From positions 1 to 60,958 of the forward strand of contig CAZCJL010000030.1 in the NCBI GenBank assembly GCA_964498785.1: a DNA stretch of 60,958 nt, given 5' to 3'. A model generated the notes under the pieces. The model searched no databases, was not told the origin of the DNA, and saw only the letters and a program-made list of their open reading frames with translations. A program made the translations under genes and the position numbers. Positions within the stretch are counted from its first letter, which is position 1. The number at the start of each line of letters is the position of its first letter. The DNA is from Mariaggregatimicrobium sp964498785. Lineage in GTDB: Bacteria > Zhuqueibacterota > Zhuqueibacteria > Thermofontimicrobiales > Thiofontviventaceae. Below are positions 53,869 through 60,958 of this stretch, one piece after another.

Positions 53869-53912
53869 GACCTTTTTTAAATTATTGTTAAAAAACAGAA
53901 ATTTTAAAAAAA

Positions 53913-54908
53913 TTAAATCTCGGAATTCGCCTTGATAAAATCAATCAAATCGTCAACCTGGGTGAAAGCAATGCATGTATATGTATCAGCGCCACCATAA
54001 TATATCGCGAGTCTGCCGGAGGGCGCATCACAAAGCGCGGCGCAGGGGAAAACGACATTGGGTACTTTACCGGTGGTCTCATACGATTTTTCAGGAGCTA
54101 ACAAATAGCGATTTGTTCGATACAAAATTTTCCAGGGCTGATCAATATCCAACAGCGCTGCGCCAATATTATAAACAAAGCCGTTGCAGGTATTTAAAAC
54201 ACCATGATAAATCAGCAGCCACCCCTCCGTTGTCTCAATCGGGACCGGACCAGCGCCAATTTTTGTCGCCTGCCACCATTGTCCCCCGGCTGCCATCACA
54301 AAACGATGTCTTCCCCAGTACGTCATGTCAGGACTTTCGCTGATGTAAATATCACCAAAAGGTGTATGACCATTATCACTGGGGCGATTTAGCATATAGT
54401 AATTCCCGTTGATTTTTCTGGGGAATAAAACGCCGTTTCGGTTAAATGGTAAATAGGCATTTTCCATCTGGTGAAATTTTTTGAAATCCATTGTCCTGGC
54501 AATGCCAATCGTGGGACCATGATACCCGTTGCACCAGGTGATGTAATAGGTATCATCAATTTTGCAAACGCGGGGATCATACGCGTAAATCATTTTCCCG
54601 ATTTCAGGATCATCAAATTTAAACTGGATCCGATCATGTTCTATGTCCCAGTGTATCCCATCCTGGCTTCGGCCCAGATGCAAAAATGGCATGTATGATT
54701 TATAATCAACGCGAAACACGCCAATAAATGCTCCTTCAAACGGGACAACCGCACTGTTATAAATACTGTGGGCACAAGGAATCGGATTGATATCAATCAC
54801 CGGATTGCCAGAATATCGCCAGATGACATCCGGATATCCGGCTGGTTTATCTTCCCATGGTATGTTCGGAATCTCCTGTCCACCGATTATCGTCTTTCGT
54901 TGTGACAT
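53913..54908 (-). CDS. GH130 beta-mannoside phosphorylase
   Basis: The 331-residue protein has no signal peptide, as expected for a cytoplasmic enzyme. The five-bladed beta-propeller of GH130 is seen in FEGAFIGVFRVDYKSYMPFLHLGRSQDGIHW, YAYDPRVCKIDDTYYITWCNGYHGPTIGIARTMDFKKF (with the catalytic Asp region DPR), NRNGVLFPRKINGNYYMLNRPSD, and LIYHGV...YNIGAALLDIDQPWKILYR. GH130 enzymes cleave beta-mannosides with phosphate to give alpha-mannose 1-phosphate, which saves energy. Together with the GH26 mannanase and GPH importer this makes mannobiose or manno-oligosaccharide phosphorolysis the likely function. The precise linkage and acceptor cannot be decided from sequence by eye. Confidence 0.9.
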   Translation of the reverse strand: MSQRKTIIGGQEIPNIPWEDKPAGYPDVIWRYSGNPVIDINPIPCAHSIYNSAVVPFEGAFIGVFRVDYKSYMPFLHLGRSQDGIHWDIEHDRIQFKFDDPEIGKMIYAYDPRVCKIDDTYYITWCNGYHGPTIGIARTMDFKKFHQMENAYLPFNRNGVLFPRKINGNYYMLNRPSDNGHTPFGDIYISESPDMTYWGRHRFVMAAGGQWWQATKIGAGPVPIETTEGWLLIYHGVLNTCNGFVYNIGAALLDIDQPWKILYRTNRYLLAPEKSYETTGKVPNVVFPCAALCDAPSGRLAIYYGGADTYTCIAFTQVDDLIDFIKANSEI

Positions 54909-54951
54909 AATTGTCTCTCCATTTTTTTTGAATAAAACGTGACAATAAAGC

Positions 54952-56442
54952 CTAAAATTCTGAATTCAATTTGCGTAATGGAATGATTCCATCGTTCATA
55001 TTCCCATAAGTTTCATATATCCAATCATCTTTTCCATTCACACGAATAACCACAGTCCCCACTTCCAGATTTGGCAGGTCTTCAATGTATCGTTGATGAT
55101 TGTCAATCAAATACTTTTCAACGCGCTGCTTGAATTTCACCATATATGCACTTCGGGCATAAATGGCTTCCTGGGCTTGTACCAGAACAATTGCGGGATT
55201 TATCGCCCGCAAATAATCCACATCAACAGAACCGTGGAAGTGATGATTCCCGTAATAGACATCTGCCTCAATATCGTCGGGAAAATCTCTTAATATTCGC
55301 TGTTGATTTTCCGCGTATATATCGCCACCGTGCACGTAAACAAATCCGTTATATTCCATTTTGAACGACAACGAACGGGTATTTTCGTCCGCGCCGTCCT
55401 GATAGCTGTTCAAAATTTTAAAATTAACCTGATCCAGTTTAAATGTTTCTCCTGTGGAAAAACTTTTATAGTCATAAAAATTTTCTACATTATACCGCTT
55501 TCGAATTGTCGCTCCCCGGTCGCCACTGTCATGATCTTCATGATAATGCGTCAGGAAAAAGTAATCGATCTTCCGAATATTGTGGCGATCCAGCAACGGA
55601 ATGATGACCTGGTCCCGAACCCAATCTTTCGCACAATCCACTAACATAATTTTTCCCCCGGGCAAAATAAAAAGTACTGATGCCCCATGATTGACATCCG
55701 GCGCGATAATTGTGAGTTTTGAATCTTCCGGCGCCGATGCAACATGCAATTGAAAATCAAGTGTGCAATTATCAGCATACACCAATTTAAGCGTGTTTTT
55801 GCCATCAGGTAATTGAGCAAGAACATCTCCGGAAATTGTTACCATTGACGCATCTTCCTGAAACGGAAATTCAATTGTCGAAAACGGTATTTCAGTTTCT
55901 CCGCAAACTATCTCTTCAACGGGGTTTCCGTAATAATTGGTCTTTATGAAAATGTTACGCGGAAATTTTTTATAAAAGAAATTCTGCGTCGGCTTTAAGG
56001 TTGGCTCCGGCTGAATCAGTTGCAGCGTTAAATAGTCAATATCAATGTCGCCCCAGCTTGCTTTCAGCTCAATTTTATTCGACCCTTTGTAAAGGTGAGT
56101 ACTCGTCGATAACAAATTCCAGTCCGGCGAATATCCAAAACCAATCTTTGTTTCTTCCCCGTTTTTGACCAGTGACTGCTCTTTTTCACCATCCGGCGAT
56201 CGATAGCGGAAAACCAAATTGTACCAGGCAGAAGAGTCGACTTCAATATCCCAGATAACACTACCGTTGTCCCCCATTTTGAGGTATTCACCGCCAGATG
56301 CAGTAGAATCGGTAACCACCAGCAGGTCATTGTCGCTCGAATTTTCAGCCTCAAAAAAATTTCCATCAGGCAATTCTGTTGCACTGGCAACAGAAATGAA
56401 TAAATGCAACAGAGATGCGAGTGCAAAAAATTTATATTTCAC
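54952..56442 (-). CDS. Secreted CBM35 plus metallo-beta-lactamase-fold protein
   Basis: The 496-residue protein has a signal peptide (1-21) and a CBM35-like domain (about 22-150: NFFEAENSSDNDLLVVTDSTASGGEYLKMGD...KGSNKIELKASWGDIDIDYLTLQL), a fold that often binds mannan or uronates. A linking beta-sandwich (about 150-235) leads to a metallo-beta-lactamase domain of the ComEC/Rec2-type (about 240-480) with FLTHYHEDHDSGDRG, DCAKDW, YVHGGDIYAE and YYGNHHFHGSVD, which supply plausible zinc ligands. It lies between the GH26 and GH130 genes. Known ComEC-type MBL domains act on DNA, but a glycan-binding, exported version in a mannan locus suggests hydrolysis of a glycan-linked ester or phosphodiester. 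That function is inference. Confidence 0.75.
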   Translation of the reverse strand: MKYKFFALASLLHLFISVASATELPDGNFFEAENSSDNDLLVVTDSTASGGEYLKMGDNGSVIWDIEVDSSAWYNLVFRYRSPDGEKEQSLVKNGEETKIGFGYSPDWNLLSTSTHLYKGSNKIELKASWGDIDIDYLTLQLIQPEPTLKPTQNFFYKKFPRNIFIKTNYYGNPVEEIVCGETEIPFSTIEFPFQEDASMVTISGDVLAQLPDGKNTLKLVYADNCTLDFQLHVASAPEDSKLTIIAPDVNHGASVLFILPGGKIMLVDCAKDWVRDQVIIPLLDRHNIRKIDYFFLTHYHEDHDSGDRGATIRKRYNVENFYDYKSFSTGETFKLDQVNFKILNSYQDGADENTRSLSFKMEYNGFVYVHGGDIYAENQQRILRDFPDDIEADVYYGNHHFHGSVDVDYLRAINPAIVLVQAQEAIYARSAYMVKFKQRVEKYLIDNHQRYIEDLPNLEVGTVVIRVNGKDDWIYETYGNMNDGIIPLRKLNSEF

Positions 56443-56462
56443 CGGTTTTCTCCAATATATTT

Positions 56463-56769
56463 TTAACCCAAGTTCACCTCAATTTCTTAAGGATAAACTC
56501 CTTTTTATTAAACTTAGGTCGATTTTTTGTTTACAAATAGGTTAATGGATCACTACAGATTTTTGCTTTTTCATTTTTTTTAATATTGGTTTTAAGTTTT
56601 TCATTGTTTTTAATAATTATACCTTTAATTTACTGTAAAAATTAAATTAAAGTCAAGCATTAAATTTGTGGGCCACTTCATCTACTTTTTGAAGCCAAAT
56701 ATTGAAGTTTGCCTTGATTTTTGTCACTTTTAAGACATTTCCCCAAATAGTGTGGTGAACTTGGGTTAA
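56463..56769. mobile_element. 307-bp MITE-like element with 16-bp terminal inverted repeats
   Basis: TTAACCCAAGTTCACC (56463-56478) and GGTGAACTTGGGTTAA (56754-56769) are a perfect inverted pair. The interior is AT-rich and non-coding. Both ends finish in TTAA. It fills most of the 354-bp gap between the GH26 gene and the CBM35-MBL gene, so it may have inserted into the operon. No transposase is present. Confidence 0.55.
56627..56656 (-). promoter_or_regulatory. Candidate promoter inside the 307-bp element
   Basis: TTGACT (56656-56651) in the same CTTGACTTT context as the two operator-controlled promoters is followed after 18 bp by TAAATT (56632-56627, 4/6 match). It would drive the CBM35-MBL and GH130 genes. 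No AACGAAA operator lies near it, so it would not be under the same LacI control. Confidence 0.4.
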
Positions 56770-56796
56770 TAATCCTGTCCATCCTGCCCTAAAAAG

Positions 56797-59694
56797 TTAC
56801 TTGATAATAACCATTTTCCGGGTCAAAACAAAATCGCCTGTTTTCAATTGATAGAAGTACAAACCTGACGACAAACTCGATGCATCAAAATTGACAGCAT
56901 AATTTCCGGCTTCTTTTTTTTCATTGATTAAATTTGCAACTTTTCTTCCTAACACATTATAAACAATCAGTTCCACGTTGCATTTTTTTGGAATTTGATA
57001 TCGAATCGTTGTTACCGGATTAAAGGGATTTGGGTAATTTTGAGCGAGCATATATTTCTCCGCGGGCTCATTCTCCAGTTTACTGACGCGGGTGGCAGGT
57101 GTTTGTACCTCTGGCTGCTGACCGGCATCATAATAATCCCATTTTGAACCATACTCAATCGAAAAAACAGGCGTAAATGCCCGCAGATCAAAGATCATAT
57201 CAGTGGTATCGGTATTGAACTGGCGGATTTCAACTGCCATAATATTTTTGCCATTTTTTAGCAACGGCAGTTGTGTGGGATCCAACTGAATGGTTTTGTA
57301 ACCGCAAACATTGGTTTCAGCAAAAGTTTCATAGGATAATTCACCGAAAGGAATGTTTATTCTGGTGATTTCCGCTCCGTTCAGGTACAGCACGGCGCCG
57401 TTATCATACCGAATAATAATGACCATGCCCGGGACAGCACTGACATCTTCCACATAAAATTCATGCCGAAAATAGGCAGTGCGGACTTTGGAAATTTCGG
57501 TGACCACATTTGGATCGCCATAACCCAGCGGGGCATTTCCATTTTTCCATGATACGAGATTATATCCTGAATCCGTCCAATAAATTGGCGCACCCAGGGT
57601 ATCAATTGAAAAGGCAATGACTGCTGATGTATCCATCGAATTCCCAAATTGATCCGTTGCCCGAACGTAATAAATATAGTGCTGCCCCTGCTCGCCGGTC
57701 ATAATGGTTGAATGGCGCAGGTTTCCCTGTCCGTTCTCAAATTCAAACGGCATCTGATCATACGAATGGTCAATCGAGCTGTAGCGGAGAAACGCCCGTT
57801 CATTGGTTTGAATTTCAATTTCAACTCCAGTTTTATAGGAGACAAAATTAGCTTCAGGTAATTTTTTGAAAAATGGCGGGATGCTGTCGGTTGTGCTTAA
57901 GGCATAAACATTTGGCAGGTCGTCTTCGAACATAGTGAACGGATCGTCAAAAAAGTTGAGAAAATCCGGTACACTGGGATGCCCGGGATAGGGCGCATAA
58001 TGATGCGAAACATTTGCATTACGCCAGACCGCCACGTAGGATGCTTTCTTCGCCACCGAATCGCTTTTAATCGGATCGAGAATGACGCGCGTGAACCAGT
58101 CGTGAATATCCAGCGCCTCACGACCGGTCTCCGTGATCGCAGCGACTTTATTGCGCTCTTTTGCCAATTCGACGACATCCCTGGTTTGCCTGACGATATT
58201 GTCAATATCACCAGGACTGATTGCTCCGCTTAAATAGTTATCAAATCCCAAAATATCCACATAATCATCCCCGGGATAACGATCGAGATAGTCCGTTTTA
58301 CTCATCGGAGAGGCCGGTGAAAAAGCAATCAGGACGTTGTGAACATTCAGCGAATCACGAAGATAGTCCACGGTAAATTGCCAAAGTTCAATAAATTCCT
58401 GTTGAGTACAATACGCCTCTCCCCACCAGAACCAGTTTCCGGTATGTTCGTGATAGGGCCGGAAAATTACCGGAATCGATTGTCCCTGTTCTCCGCGCAG
58501 ACCTTTCAAATACAATGCAATCTGCCTGAGTTTTTCCTTGTACAACCCATGATATTGCCCGCCGGGCAACAGGGTCGCGACAATTCTTTCATTTCCCGCA
58601 TCGGACGCGTAAAAGCCCCGTTCTTCGGGATCATATTGATGCCACTCCATTGTATTGATCCCGCCCCGCTCAAAAGCAGATGTCATCCGGTATCGATTTC
58701 GGGCGACATCATCTCCCAGTGCAATTGGTCGCAATCCCCAACCATAAACCGCGGGATAAGAACCGCAGACATCCTTTACATCAGAGCGGTCATCATCATT
58801 ATTCCAGCCGACGCCATACCCCGTGGCATCCTGCATTCCGAACAGCAGGTTGGTTTGCCCAAGCCGCTGAAGATTATAAAACAGGTACTTCGTTTCTTTG
58901 GTCGCTAAACTATCAACAACCCGGATATTGTTTACAACGGCGCCAGTCTCAAAAGTAACGCAGGCATCGAATAAATCCCACACAGCCTGATCAATTTCAT
59001 GCTGAGTTGAATTTGGCGAATCATGAATTGTCTGCGCCGCAGCTATCGCACCGTGAAGGATGTTTTTGGACCCGTTCACAAATTGACCTTCCTCCGTGCC
59101 TTCCACCGCGTTCCTATGAAGCGCACTGGCATGCGTCAAGGCAGGCTCCAATTCCGTCAGATTGAGAGGTATTTTAACATTCACGGAATCCCCGAATCGC
59201 AGATCATCAAAATAAATTATACCAGAATTTGATACAGTGGAACCGCCATCCAGATAAATGTAAAGCCTGTTCATCGACGAGTTGCCGGCATTCATCAATT
59301 CAAATACATACGTGTGCCACTGATTATCATCTGGCAACTTTTTCTGAACCCAGTCTTCTCCTTCATTTTCATAAACAGGTTTAAAGGTTAATTCACTGAT
59401 GACGTCAGATTTTACTTTGACTGAAATCTGGGATTTATGCGATAGATCAATAATTTCCGGCGGCGTAAAATTAATATTATCCCACTCCCAACTCTCTGCC
59501 ACACGATGATAGACAATTTTCAATATACTATCCTGTTCAAAAAGTTCAAAGGTGTGAGGTTGATCAGGAGGAACCTGCCACCCGGTAAGTGTGTTATCGT
59601 TATAATCTTCTACAAAGCCGGTTATTTGAGCTGTGGCAAAAAAAGGGGAGAAAAGCATAAATACAATTAACAAAAGGTAACGATTATTCATCAT
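56797..59694 (-). CDS. T9SS-exported GH26 beta-mannanase
   Basis: The 965-residue protein has a signal peptide (1-22), an N-terminal carbohydrate-binding-like domain (about 23-175) homologous to that of the GH5-like protein at 37606, and a helical linker (about 180-250). A GH26 barrel follows (about 255-630: YLFYNLQRLGQTNLLFGMQDATGYGVGW) with acid/base Glu416 in RPYHEHTGNWFWWG and nucleophile Glu522 in AAITETGRE. A C-terminal Ig-like part, a galactose-binding-like domain (about 730-850) and a type A sorting domain (QNYPNPFNPVTTIRYQIP to the terminal IIK) complete it. It should cut beta-1,4-mannan at the cell surface. It is the first gene of the locus and lies behind the operator-controlled promoter at 59763-59815. 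Confidence 0.92.
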   Translation of the reverse strand: MMNNRYLLLIVFMLFSPFFATAQITGFVEDYNDNTLTGWQVPPDQPHTFELFEQDSILKIVYHRVAESWEWDNINFTPPEIIDLSHKSQISVKVKSDVISELTFKPVYENEGEDWVQKKLPDDNQWHTYVFELMNAGNSSMNRLYIYLDGGSTVSNSGIIYFDDLRFGDSVNVKIPLNLTELEPALTHASALHRNAVEGTEEGQFVNGSKNILHGAIAAAQTIHDSPNSTQHEIDQAVWDLFDACVTFETGAVVNNIRVVDSLATKETKYLFYNLQRLGQTNLLFGMQDATGYGVGWNNDDDRSDVKDVCGSYPAVYGWGLRPIALGDDVARNRYRMTSAFERGGINTMEWHQYDPEERGFYASDAGNERIVATLLPGGQYHGLYKEKLRQIALYLKGLRGEQGQSIPVIFRPYHEHTGNWFWWGEAYCTQQEFIELWQFTVDYLRDSLNVHNVLIAFSPASPMSKTDYLDRYPGDDYVDILGFDNYLSGAISPGDIDNIVRQTRDVVELAKERNKVAAITETGREALDIHDWFTRVILDPIKSDSVAKKASYVAVWRNANVSHHYAPYPGHPSVPDFLNFFDDPFTMFEDDLPNVYALSTTDSIPPFFKKLPEANFVSYKTGVEIEIQTNERAFLRYSSIDHSYDQMPFEFENGQGNLRHSTIMTGEQGQHYIYYVRATDQFGNSMDTSAVIAFSIDTLGAPIYWTDSGYNLVSWKNGNAPLGYGDPNVVTEISKVRTAYFRHEFYVEDVSAVPGMVIIIRYDNGAVLYLNGAEITRINIPFGELSYETFAETNVCGYKTIQLDPTQLPLLKNGKNIMAVEIRQFNTDTTDMIFDLRAFTPVFSIEYGSKWDYYDAGQQPEVQTPATRVSKLENEPAEKYMLAQNYPNPFNPVTTIRYQIPKKCNVELIVYNVLGRKVANLINEKKEAGNYAVNFDASSLSSGLYFYQLKTGDFVLTRKMVIIK

Positions 59695-59762
59695 GTTAGT
59701 CCCCGATTTAAAATTGGTCAGAGCAAAATCGCACGCTGAGAAAATGGAAATGAGGATTGTTT

Positions 59763-59780
59763 AACGAAATCGTTTTCGTT
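59763..59780. promoter_or_regulatory. LacI-type operator 1
   Basis: AACGAAATCGTTTTCGTT is an 18-bp palindrome with one mismatched pair around a central CG, typical of LacI-family sites. It lies 69-86 bp before the GH26 start, directly downstream of its promoter, matching a repressor position over the transcription start. Confidence 0.8.
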
Positions 59781-59785
59781 ATTAA

Positions 59786-59815
59786 ATAAAATAATTATTT
59801 ATTTTTAAAAGTCAA
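59786..59815 (-). promoter_or_regulatory. Promoter of the GH26 gene
   Basis: TTGACT (59815-59810) in the CTTGACTTT context and a -10 of TATTTT or TTTTAT (16 or 18 bp apart) precede the operator by 5-7 bp. The layout is the same as at 53840-53868. Confidence 0.6.
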
Positions 59816-60586
59816 GTGAAAATTTATTTTTTGTTGATTTTATTGAAAAACCTCAATATCTGTGGGAAGGCCCAACATCTTGTAAAGAATTGATTATAAT
59901 AACGATTGCGCCAGGGTTAATCTATTTTTAATAACTTACTTATTATATTTTTTTTCTTTGTGTGTTAACATTCAGGCGGATAGAATGGGGGCAAACTACA
60001 GCCACACCAACTCGACAATCGCGTAAAGGGTAAGATAAATGCCCGGTTCGGAATGAGAATATCCATATTACTTATATTCTTCAAAAACGTTTTCGTTAAA
60101 AATAAACACCGCTATAAATCGTGGTACTGGTTCAAACAACACAGCACCTTGAACAAACACCATGCGTAAGCAGAGCGTTATGAGCTAACCTAAATAGTAC
60201 TTAGCCGCTTCAGCGGCTTCCCGAAAAATAAAGAAGCAAACGTTGCTGAGTCGTTACAATATAATAAAGCATTCACATAATTTGGTCCACACTCTATCTC
60301 AAATCCTATATGAGAAAATTTTTAAAATTTCACCACTATATTTTTATAATCCATAAAATTTATATTGCTTTTTAATATTTTATATCGTATATTGGTTCGT
60401 AAATAATTGTACCCTGTTTTTCTTGTTTTTTGTTTTAAGTGACAACAAATTTTTTTGACAACACTAGTAAAACCAAAAAATTTCGCGGAGAATGGTACAA
60501 AAGTCTATTCAACGCGATTTTTTTTTATGAACAGGCTGAAAACAGAGATGTACGCAACAACTATTTTTTTTAAAAGGATAAGTTCA
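59816..60586. other. Non-coding region upstream of the mannan locus
   Basis: About 770 bp without a gene. It holds the third LacI-type site (60081-60098), a 7-bp hairpin AGCCGCT/AGCGGCT at 60203-60218 and, at the right end, a long AT-rich leader of the cold-shock gene. TTGACA at 60455-60460 has no good -10 partner. Confidence 0.5.
60081..60098. promoter_or_regulatory. LacI-type operator 3 (upstream, possibly auxiliary)
   Basis: TCAAAAACGTTTTCGTTA keeps the right half-site (CGTTTTCGTT) and the CG centre, while the left half has diverged. Its centre is 318 bp from operator 1. It could support DNA looping as in the lac system, or serve an unseen promoter. Confidence 0.5.
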
Positions 60587-60787
60587 ATGGAAAAAGGAAC
60601 TGTCAAATGGTTCAACGGCTCAAAGGGCTTTGGTTTTATCACTCGTGAACAAGGCGATGATGTATTCGTCCATTACAATGCTATTGAAGGTAGTGGTTAC
60701 AAATCATTAGACGAAGGCGATGAAGTTCAGTTTGAAACCGAACAAGGACCTAAAGGCTTACAAGCAACCAAAGTCTCCAAGATATAA
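60587..60787 (+). CDS. csp: Cold-shock protein, CspA family
   Basis: The ATG at 60587 follows AAAGGATA and gives the usual 66-residue cold-shock domain; a longer frame from 60455 adds 44 non-homologous residues and is rejected. RNP1 (KGFGFI) and RNP2 (DVFVHY) are intact in MEKGTVKWFNGSKGFGFI and DDVFVHYNAIEG. Such proteins bind single-stranded RNA and DNA and melt RNA structure. A long AT-rich leader upstream is usual for cold-shock genes and may control translation by folding. A terminator follows 20 bp after the stop. Confidence 0.93.
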   Translation: MEKGTVKWFNGSKGFGFITREQGDDVFVHYNAIEGSGYKSLDEGDEVQFETEQGPKGLQATKVSKI

Positions 60788-60806
60788 TTTGGTGACACGC
60801 TTGAAT

Positions 60807-60840
60807 AAACCCTGGCTAATTTTGGTTGGGGTTTTTTTAT
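60807..60840 (+). terminator. Rho-independent terminator of the cold-shock gene
   Basis: AAACCCTGGC pairs with GGTTGGGGTTT using several G-U pairs, followed at once by a run of seven T and TATTTTA. Confidence 0.8.
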
Positions 60841-60868
60841 TTTAATTGTTACTATTCAGCGTAGAGCT

Positions 60869-60940
60869 GTCATTCCTGCGGATGCAGGAATCCCCTAAAT
60901 TTATAATAATTAGGAGATTCCGGGACAAGCCCGGAATGAC
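60869..60940. repeat. GTCATTCC-type palindromic repeat
   Basis: GTCATTCC begins and GGAATGAC ends a 72-bp element. It contains two inner hairpins (TTCCTGC/GCAGGAA and ATTCCGGG/CCCGGAAT). This GTCATTCC...GGAATGAC type is widely dispersed in bacterial genomes, and its presence just past a terminator is typical. Confidence 0.6.
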
Positions 60941-60958
60941 ATTTTACAAAAAGTGTCT

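Noticed and set aside
60455..60586. N-terminal extension of the cold-shock protein
   Set aside because: The 44 extra residues are not part of the family and a good ribosome binding site precedes the ATG at 60587; this is the untranslated leader.
1..60958. tRNA, rRNA, CRISPR array, prophage or intact insertion sequence
   Set aside because: No cloverleaf-like or rRNA-like stretch, no regularly spaced repeats and no transposase or phage gene was recognised on reading both strands.

Overview
The window looks like a chromosomal segment of an FCB-group bacterium, most like Calditrichota or related candidate phyla (an inference from gene content; no 16S or other marker is present). Eight secreted proteins end in a type A sorting domain of the Asn-Pro-Asn-Pro-Phe-Asn kind used by the type IX secretion system (T9SS). 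There is also a PorV/PorQ-family protein and a TonB-dependent receptor with a carboxypeptidase-regulatory-like plug extension. Most genes have AGGAGG-type ribosome binding sites.

Left part (1-9.9 kb, + strand): three large secreted proteins. The first and second are built from BACON-like domains alternating with an unnamed roughly 110-residue module that carries a Leu-Cys-Cys-Gly motif. The second is a C39-like papain-fold peptidase cut by an in-frame amber codon at 5398. The third is a parallel beta-helix protein. A small cluster follows (10-12 kb): a probable leaderless ICMT-type methyltransferase, an unlisted 57-residue membrane protein and an octaheme cytochrome c, closed by a strong terminator. 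Next are 2-keto-3-deoxygluconate kinase, a repeat-rich non-coding stretch, and an aldo/keto reductase behind a consensus sigma-70 promoter.

Middle part (15-32 kb): a minus-strand group encodes an SPFH protein, a 1,894-residue fusion and a methyltransferase. By eye the fusion contains a degenerate aminotransferase-like domain, an aminotransferase domain with its lysine, and a divergent phosphoenolpyruvate-carboxylase-like domain. This is the most unusual gene here. Then come a second methyltransferase, a TPR protein, a ZupT-like zinc transporter, an outer-membrane barrel, a Cys-rich 4Fe-4S protein, a T9SS-exported alpha/beta-hydrolase-like protein, a zinc alcohol dehydrogenase, a DUF6398 protein and a decayed Ntn-hydrolase pseudogene.

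Right part (32-60 kb, minus strand): a beta-mannan utilisation locus. In transcription order it holds a GH26 mannanase, a CBM35-metallo-beta-lactamase-fold protein, a GH130 phosphorylase, a DUF5060/GH5-like hydrolase, a LacI regulator, a CBM9-type T9SS protein, a TonB-dependent receptor, a PorV-like protein, a large Asp-rich surface protein, a parvulin-type isomerase, a second DUF5060/GH5-like hydrolase and a GPH sugar symporter. No SusD is present. Two promoters with a shared CTTGACTTT -35 region are each followed by a LacI-type operator (AACGAAATCGTTTTC core); a third operator lies 318 bp upstream of the first. The proposed flow is surface mannan cleavage, uptake through the TonB receptor, import by the GPH carrier and cytoplasmic phosphorolysis by GH130. 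A cold-shock protein gene ends the window.

Non-coding DNA carries several palindromic repeat families, including a four-copy CCCTTGCGAAGGTT hairpin element, a 133-bp and a 307-bp element with terminal inverted repeats, and several REP-like hairpins. No rRNA, tRNA or CRISPR array was recognised.
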